From a virus: DNA of 25,944 nt. Positions 22,947-25,944 of the stretch are shown piece after piece. The stretch covers positions 1 to 25,944 of the IMG/VR virus record IMGVR_UViG_3300025276_000195. One strand, given 5' to 3'. The notes under the pieces were generated by a model that was not told where the DNA came from, made no database searches, and saw only the letters and a list, made by a program, of their open reading frames with translations. The translations under genes were made by a program, and so were the position numbers. Positions within the stretch are counted from its first letter, which is position 1. Every line of letters starts with the position of its first letter.

Positions 22947-23603
22947 CTAACAAATTATTATTCGTCTTCTTGAACTACCACTTCCACCAAGACCTTTTAT
23001 TTCTACCCTATCTAATGTTATATTAGTACTCGTAGAAGTTGCTCTTATACTTATTGTACCAGCATTATGTCCAGCAGCACTTATAGCTCCTGTTCCAACT
23101 TGTTTATTAGTATTATGTGTGACAAAAGTTCTGTTTGTTCCTGTTGGTATCTGTTGAGTTGCTACAACACTATTTGAACAAGAGGTAATCATTATTAGTG
23201 AATCTTGTTCAACTACTATATTTTTAGTATTTGGTGTTGATGAACCACCACTTCTTTCGTAGTTCCCAACTCCACCACAATCAGTAAAACTTCTTATATG
23301 AATACTAATTGGATTCCATTGATTTCCAGTAAAACTTATTACACAGTTGTTGTTTCCTGTTGGTGGGTCTACTAGATAGAAAAATCCCATTCTTTGAGAA
23401 AGACCGCTTCTGTTTGTACTATGCAATTGCGTCATAGCTTGACCACCATAAGTACATCCGGAATAATTAACAGTATTTGCCATACACAATTGAACAACTA
23501 AAAATCTATTATTTCCTGTATTTTGAGTATGTGCTTGTGTTTTTGAATTAGCTCCCGGTGTTGGATTTGCATTTGTTACATTTCCGTTAGTTGGTACTGA
23601 CAT
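22947..23603 (-). CDS. Adhesin-like virion protein with C-terminal RRRIIIC, 218 aa
   Basis: One beta-rich domain (residues ~20-203) with the pattern of a common secreted/phage adhesin fold: a start rich in Asn/Thr, NRFLVVQLCM, YGGQAMTQL, GFFYLVDPPTGNNNCVISF, IHIRSFTDC and IMITSCSNS. A flexible GLGGSGSS linker (204-211) is followed by the terminal RRRIIIC. The 331-aa protein at 23913-24908 is a paralogue with the same order of strands and the same last seven residues. The gene follows its 94-aa partner by one base. Its five or more cysteines are unusual for this gene set. A receptor-binding or decoration role is inferred from fold pattern and location near the structural gene at the right edge. 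Confidence 0.85.
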   Translation of the reverse strand: MSVPTNGNVTNANPTPGANSKTQAHTQNTGNNRFLVVQLCMANTVNYSGCTYGGQAMTQLHSTNRSGLSQRMGFFYLVDPPTGNNNCVISFTGNQWNPISIHIRSFTDCGGVGNYERSGGSSTPNTKNIVVEQDSLIMITSCSNSVVATQQIPTGTNRTFVTHNTNKQVGTGAISAAGHNAGTISIRATSTSTNITLDRVEIKGLGGSGSSRRRIIIC

Positions 23604-23604
23604 G

Positions 23605-23889
23605 TTATAATTGGTTTAAGTTAGTTATATGAACAATATTTAAGTTTTCTACGTTTTCTACTTCAGTTCTTGCCTCATTCACTGAATCAATACCATTAAA
23701 AAAAGTACTTATTGATACCTCTCCTATTTCTAGTTTGGTTCTATTTTCACCTAAAAACTTACCTAATGTAGAATCAAATTGTTCATTTACTTCATTTGCT
23801 ATGTTAATATCTTCGGTATATCCGACATCTGTATATTTAAGGTTATCTGTTCCTTCTAATTCTATTTTGCTGATTATATAATATTTCAT
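23605..23889 (-). CDS. Small adhesin-partner protein, 94 aa (paralogue of 93-aa protein)
   Basis: 94 residues, acidic. It shares with the 93-aa protein at 24910-25191 the segments TDVGYT, DS-LGKF-GEN-TKL, VSIS-FF and the ending ITN-NQL. Each copy lies one base before an adhesin gene that ends in RRRIIIC, so the pair was probably duplicated as a unit. It has no signal peptide or membrane segment. A dedicated chaperone, adaptor or tail-binding subunit of the adhesin is the simplest inference; no family is recognised. Its leader is A-rich without an SD. Confidence 0.82.
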   Translation of the reverse strand: MKYYIISKIELEGTDNLKYTDVGYTEDINIANEVNEQFDSTLGKFLGENRTKLEIGEVSISTFFNGIDSVNEARTEVENVENLNIVHITNLNQL

Positions 23890-23912
23890 TTTGTATTGAT
23901 TATTATTTTAAA

Positions 23913-24908
23913 TTAACAAATTATTATTCTTCTTCTTGGTCTTTCCGTTACAGAACCAGTTAAAGCGACTGTTTTCGTTGTTGCCCCAGTAGAAACCAAA
24001 GTAATATTACCAGTATAATTATTTACAGCAAGTCCGGTTTTTAATCTTACATATGTAGTAAAAGGTCCCGTTGGTGGTCCACTATGGGTAAATGCTTGTG
24101 TATAAGTACCAGCTTCGGAATTTGATACTTCGTAATCAGTAGGTGCAGTAGTAACCAAGTCACCGGTAGCATCTGCTATTGAATATGTAATAGATTGTGC
24201 TGTACTAGGTCCACTTCCATCTACATAAGTAAATCCACTTAGTGTAGTAGGAGATACCGTGGTTACTGGTGATGTAGAAACAAATTCTTTAATTTCTAAT
24301 GTTTGATTACTAAGAGTTTTCCAGTTTGCACTAGTTGTGGCCGTTGCGTTTATTGTTCCTGCTGGAAGAACACTATTTGAAACACCAGCACTTAATCTTC
24401 TAGCACCATTCGTAACATTTTTCTTAAATATTACTACGCCATTTATTGTGTTGTTTACTGTTCCAGGTGATGCACTCGAAGTAGACATTAAAATCATTCT
24501 TGAACCGGCAGTTACTGGTGATCTATTTCTTGAATGTGGTCTTGCTGCTGAATCGTTATTTCCAACGATTCCTCCTGATGAAGATGCTCCAGTAAAAGAA
24601 AATACTTGCATACATACTGCTTGATACACACCTCCTGTAAAATCTACCCTAACTTGGTTTGTTCCTGTTGCTGGATTAGGTAAAACCCAAAATCCCCACT
24701 TTGATGAAAATGTACTTGAATTGTAGTATAATCTTGATGTCATCGTTACACCATTATACTTAATAGTTGAAATAGTAGCAGTATTATTATGATTTATACA
24801 AACCACTAAAAATCCATTACTTCCAACATCTTGAGTATGATTATGAGTTACTACTGAACTTCCAGGATTATTTACATCTATTGATTTTGTTCCTACTACT
24901 ATTGCCAT
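23913..24908 (-). CDS. Adhesin with inserted Bacteroidota-type Ig-like domain and RRRIIIC tail, 331 aa
   Basis: Residues ~1-209 are the same adhesin-like domain as in the 218-aa protein (NGFLVVCINHNN, IKYNGVTMTSRL, WGFWVLPNPATGTNQVRVDF, QVFSFTGASSSGG). Residues ~213-320 are an extra Ig-like domain: SPTTLSGFTYVDGSGPS at its start, APTDYEVSNSEAGTYT in the middle, then TTYVRLKTGLAVNNYTGNI and STGATTKTVALTGSV. This motif order is typical of repeats in Bacteroidota secreted proteins. The last eight residues are PRRRIIIC. The domain lies between adhesin and tail, which shows modular assembly. It follows the 93-aa partner by one base. A receptor-binding role is inferred. Confidence 0.87.
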   Translation of the reverse strand: MAIVVGTKSIDVNNPGSSVVTHNHTQDVGSNGFLVVCINHNNTATISTIKYNGVTMTSRLYYNSSTFSSKWGFWVLPNPATGTNQVRVDFTGGVYQAVCMQVFSFTGASSSGGIVGNNDSAARPHSRNRSPVTAGSRMILMSTSSASPGTVNNTINGVVIFKKNVTNGARRLSAGVSNSVLPAGTINATATTSANWKTLSNQTLEIKEFVSTSPVTTVSPTTLSGFTYVDGSGPSTAQSITYSIADATGDLVTTAPTDYEVSNSEAGTYTQAFTHSGPPTGPFTTYVRLKTGLAVNNYTGNITLVSTGATTKTVALTGSVTERPRRRIIIC

Positions 24909-24909
24909 A

Positions 24910-25191
24910 TTAAAGTTGGTTTACATTAGTTATCTCTGAAAGGTCTAATCCTTCAAGACTACTTACTTGTGTAGTAGCTCTATATACAAAACTAGTAACA
25001 TCAAAAAAATCAGATATACTAACAACATTATTATCTAATTTAGTTAGGTTTTCTCCAAAAAACTTACCTAAACTAGAATCGTAATCAATATTTATACTAT
25101 CAATTAAACTTTTATTCGTAGTATAACCGACATCAGTAGTTATAGTTTCGTTGTTTTCTCCTAATTCTACTTTTCGTATAATCGTTATCAT
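24910..25191 (-). CDS. Small adhesin-partner protein, 93 aa (paralogue of 94-aa protein)
   Basis: 93 residues, paralogous to the protein at 23605-23889 (shared TDVGYT, DSSLGKFFGEN, VSISDFF, ITNVNQL). It lies one base after the 131-aa gene and one base before the 331-aa adhesin, so the three are translated together. It is mostly polar with short hydrophobic strands and no membrane segment. Duplication of the partner together with the adhesin suggests a one-to-one functional relationship. Confidence 0.82.
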   Translation of the reverse strand: MITIIRKVELGENNETITTDVGYTTNKSLIDSINIDYDSSLGKFFGENLTKLDNNVVSISDFFDVTSFVYRATTQVSSLEGLDLSEITNVNQL

Positions 25192-25192
25192 C

Positions 25193-25588
25193 TTAATCTA
25201 AATAAGTTATTTCAACACTGCCAGCACTAGGAAAAAATTCTTCAATGATTTGTTTGCCGTAATTACTCATTACATAATGAATAGCACTTAGTCCAGTTTT
25301 TCCACCATCAGAATATGTATATTTATCAGAACCGTCTTCGTTTTCCATTTCAAAGTCTTGTCCCATAATATTCTTTTCAGAATCTGAAATTTTTAATTGA
25401 ATTGTCTTATTAGAATCCCATTCGCTAGCTTCTCCGTAACACCAATTAAAAGGCACATTGAACTTTTGAATTGTTTCTCTTCCTGTTGCTATGTTTCCGG
25501 GACAAGAAATTTTTCTTATTCCGGCTGCGTAGATATCAAGACCTCCAGCCTTAATTCCGCTATTTTCTGTTAAAGTTATAGTTATCAT
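25193..25588 (-). CDS. Unrecognised 131-aa protein of the host-recognition module
   Basis: A small acidic, beta-rich protein with a Gly-rich start (SGIKAGGLDIYAAGIRK), a CPGN turn, the aromatic segment FNVPFNWCYGEASEW and a C-terminal helix HYVMSNYGKQIIEEFF. No family is recognised. It lies one base before the 93-aa gene and 19 nt after the structural gene at the right edge. Its leader contains two ATAAATA-like runs 13 nt or less from the ATG, too close to be called a promoter with confidence. Confidence 0.75.
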   Translation of the reverse strand: MITITLTENSGIKAGGLDIYAAGIRKISCPGNIATGRETIQKFNVPFNWCYGEASEWDSNKTIQLKISDSEKNIMGQDFEMENEDGSDKYTYSDGGKTGLSAIHYVMSNYGKQIIEEFFPSAGSVEITYLD

Positions 25589-25607
25589 ATCTTATTTATC
25601 TTATTTA

Positions 25608-25944
25608 TTAATCTTGTGTATATCTTATGTCAATACTTAAATAAACATCAGTACCACTTGCGATTGTTGTTTCTAACCAAATCCAACTATTTGCTGGAAT
25701 AGTAGCATCACTTAATGAAGCAGTATCTCCGGTTGTTGTACTTGTTGTTGCAGCACTTGTTGTTAATGCATTACCGGCATCACTTCTAGTAGGATGATGT
25801 TTTAATTGATAAGTTGTACTTGGTGAAGTTCCAGTTGAACATGCGATTACTTCTTGTACTGTTATGGCAACATCCGTTCTAAAAACTGTAATATCATCAG
25901 AAGCAGTTGGTTCTTGTAAAGTAAATGTTTTGTTAAGAGTTTGT
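25608..25944 (-). CDS. Virion structural/fibre protein, N-terminus cut by window edge
   Basis: The frame is open from the right edge to TAA at 25608-25610 and shows the last 111 residues. They are Thr/Ser-rich and beta-like (FTLQEPTASDDITVFRTD, STTYQLKHHPTRSDAGN, IPANSWIWLETTIASGTDV), ending YLSIDIRYTQD. Such sequences are typical of phage head- or tail-fibre decoration proteins. The N-terminus is outside the window, so neither length nor start can be given. Confidence 0.75.
   Translation of the reverse strand, partial: QTLNKTFTLQEPTASDDITVFRTDVAITVQEVIACSTGTSPSTTYQLKHHPTRSDAGNALTTSAATTSTTTGDTASLSDATIPANSWIWLETTIASGTDVYLSIDIRYTQD

Overview
This window is a continuous block of virion genes from a tailed phage with a contractile tail (myovirus type). 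The DNA is strongly AT-rich, every convincing gene lies on the minus strand, and gaps are short. Transcription therefore runs from the right edge (25944) to the left edge (1). The host is inferred to be a Bacteroidota (Flavobacteriia-like) bacterium. One adhesin carries an Ig-like domain of the kind common in Bacteroidota secreted proteins. None of the leaders I read shows a Shine-Dalgarno sequence, and the leaders are short and A/T-rich, as expected in that phylum. No tRNA, CRISPR array, integrase or insertion sequence was seen, and no stretch over 300 bases lacks a gene.

Layout in transcription order. (1) 25944-22947, host-recognition module: the 3' end of a structural protein, a 131-aa protein, then two paralogous pairs (93 aa + 331 aa, and 94 aa + 218 aa). 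The second member of each pair is an adhesin-like protein ending in the same residues, RRRIIIC. (2) 22890-20825, small unrecognised proteins. The 144-aa and 274-aa frames overlap by 73 nt around an in-frame A_AAA_AAT heptamer that could support a -1 frameshift. (3) 20781-14769, tail-tube end, hub and spike: a 521-aa tube/baseplate protein, a LysM (gp53-like) protein, a gp27/gpD-like hub, a 450-aa baseplate protein, a gp5/gpV-like spike and a small Ala/Thr/Val-rich protein. (4) 14726-12214, accessory island: a four-domain S1 protein and an amidoligase fused to pentapeptide-like repeats, separated by a strong terminator. (5) 12196-1, baseplate wedge and periphery: a conserved 257-aa protein, gp25-like, gp6/J-like, a 73-aa protein, a 1155-aa gp7-like protein, a 173-aa appendage protein, a 176-aa protein with a T4-like capsid-targeting N-terminus, and two large structural proteins of 697 and at least 681 aa.

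The genes appear to work as one late transcription programme. Ten gene starts have an octamer of the form ATTAAATA, AGTAAATA, GTTAAATA or TATAAATA, resembling the T4 late promoter, 18-26 nt upstream of the ATG. Genes tightly coupled to the gene before them lack the motif at that spacing. Two perfect 12-bp-stem terminators each lie directly upstream of such a promoter.

The least expected content is the phage S1 protein beside SD-less leaders, the amidoligase/pentapeptide fusion inside the baseplate cluster, the shared RRRIIIC tail of the duplicated adhesins, and the possible -1 frameshift.
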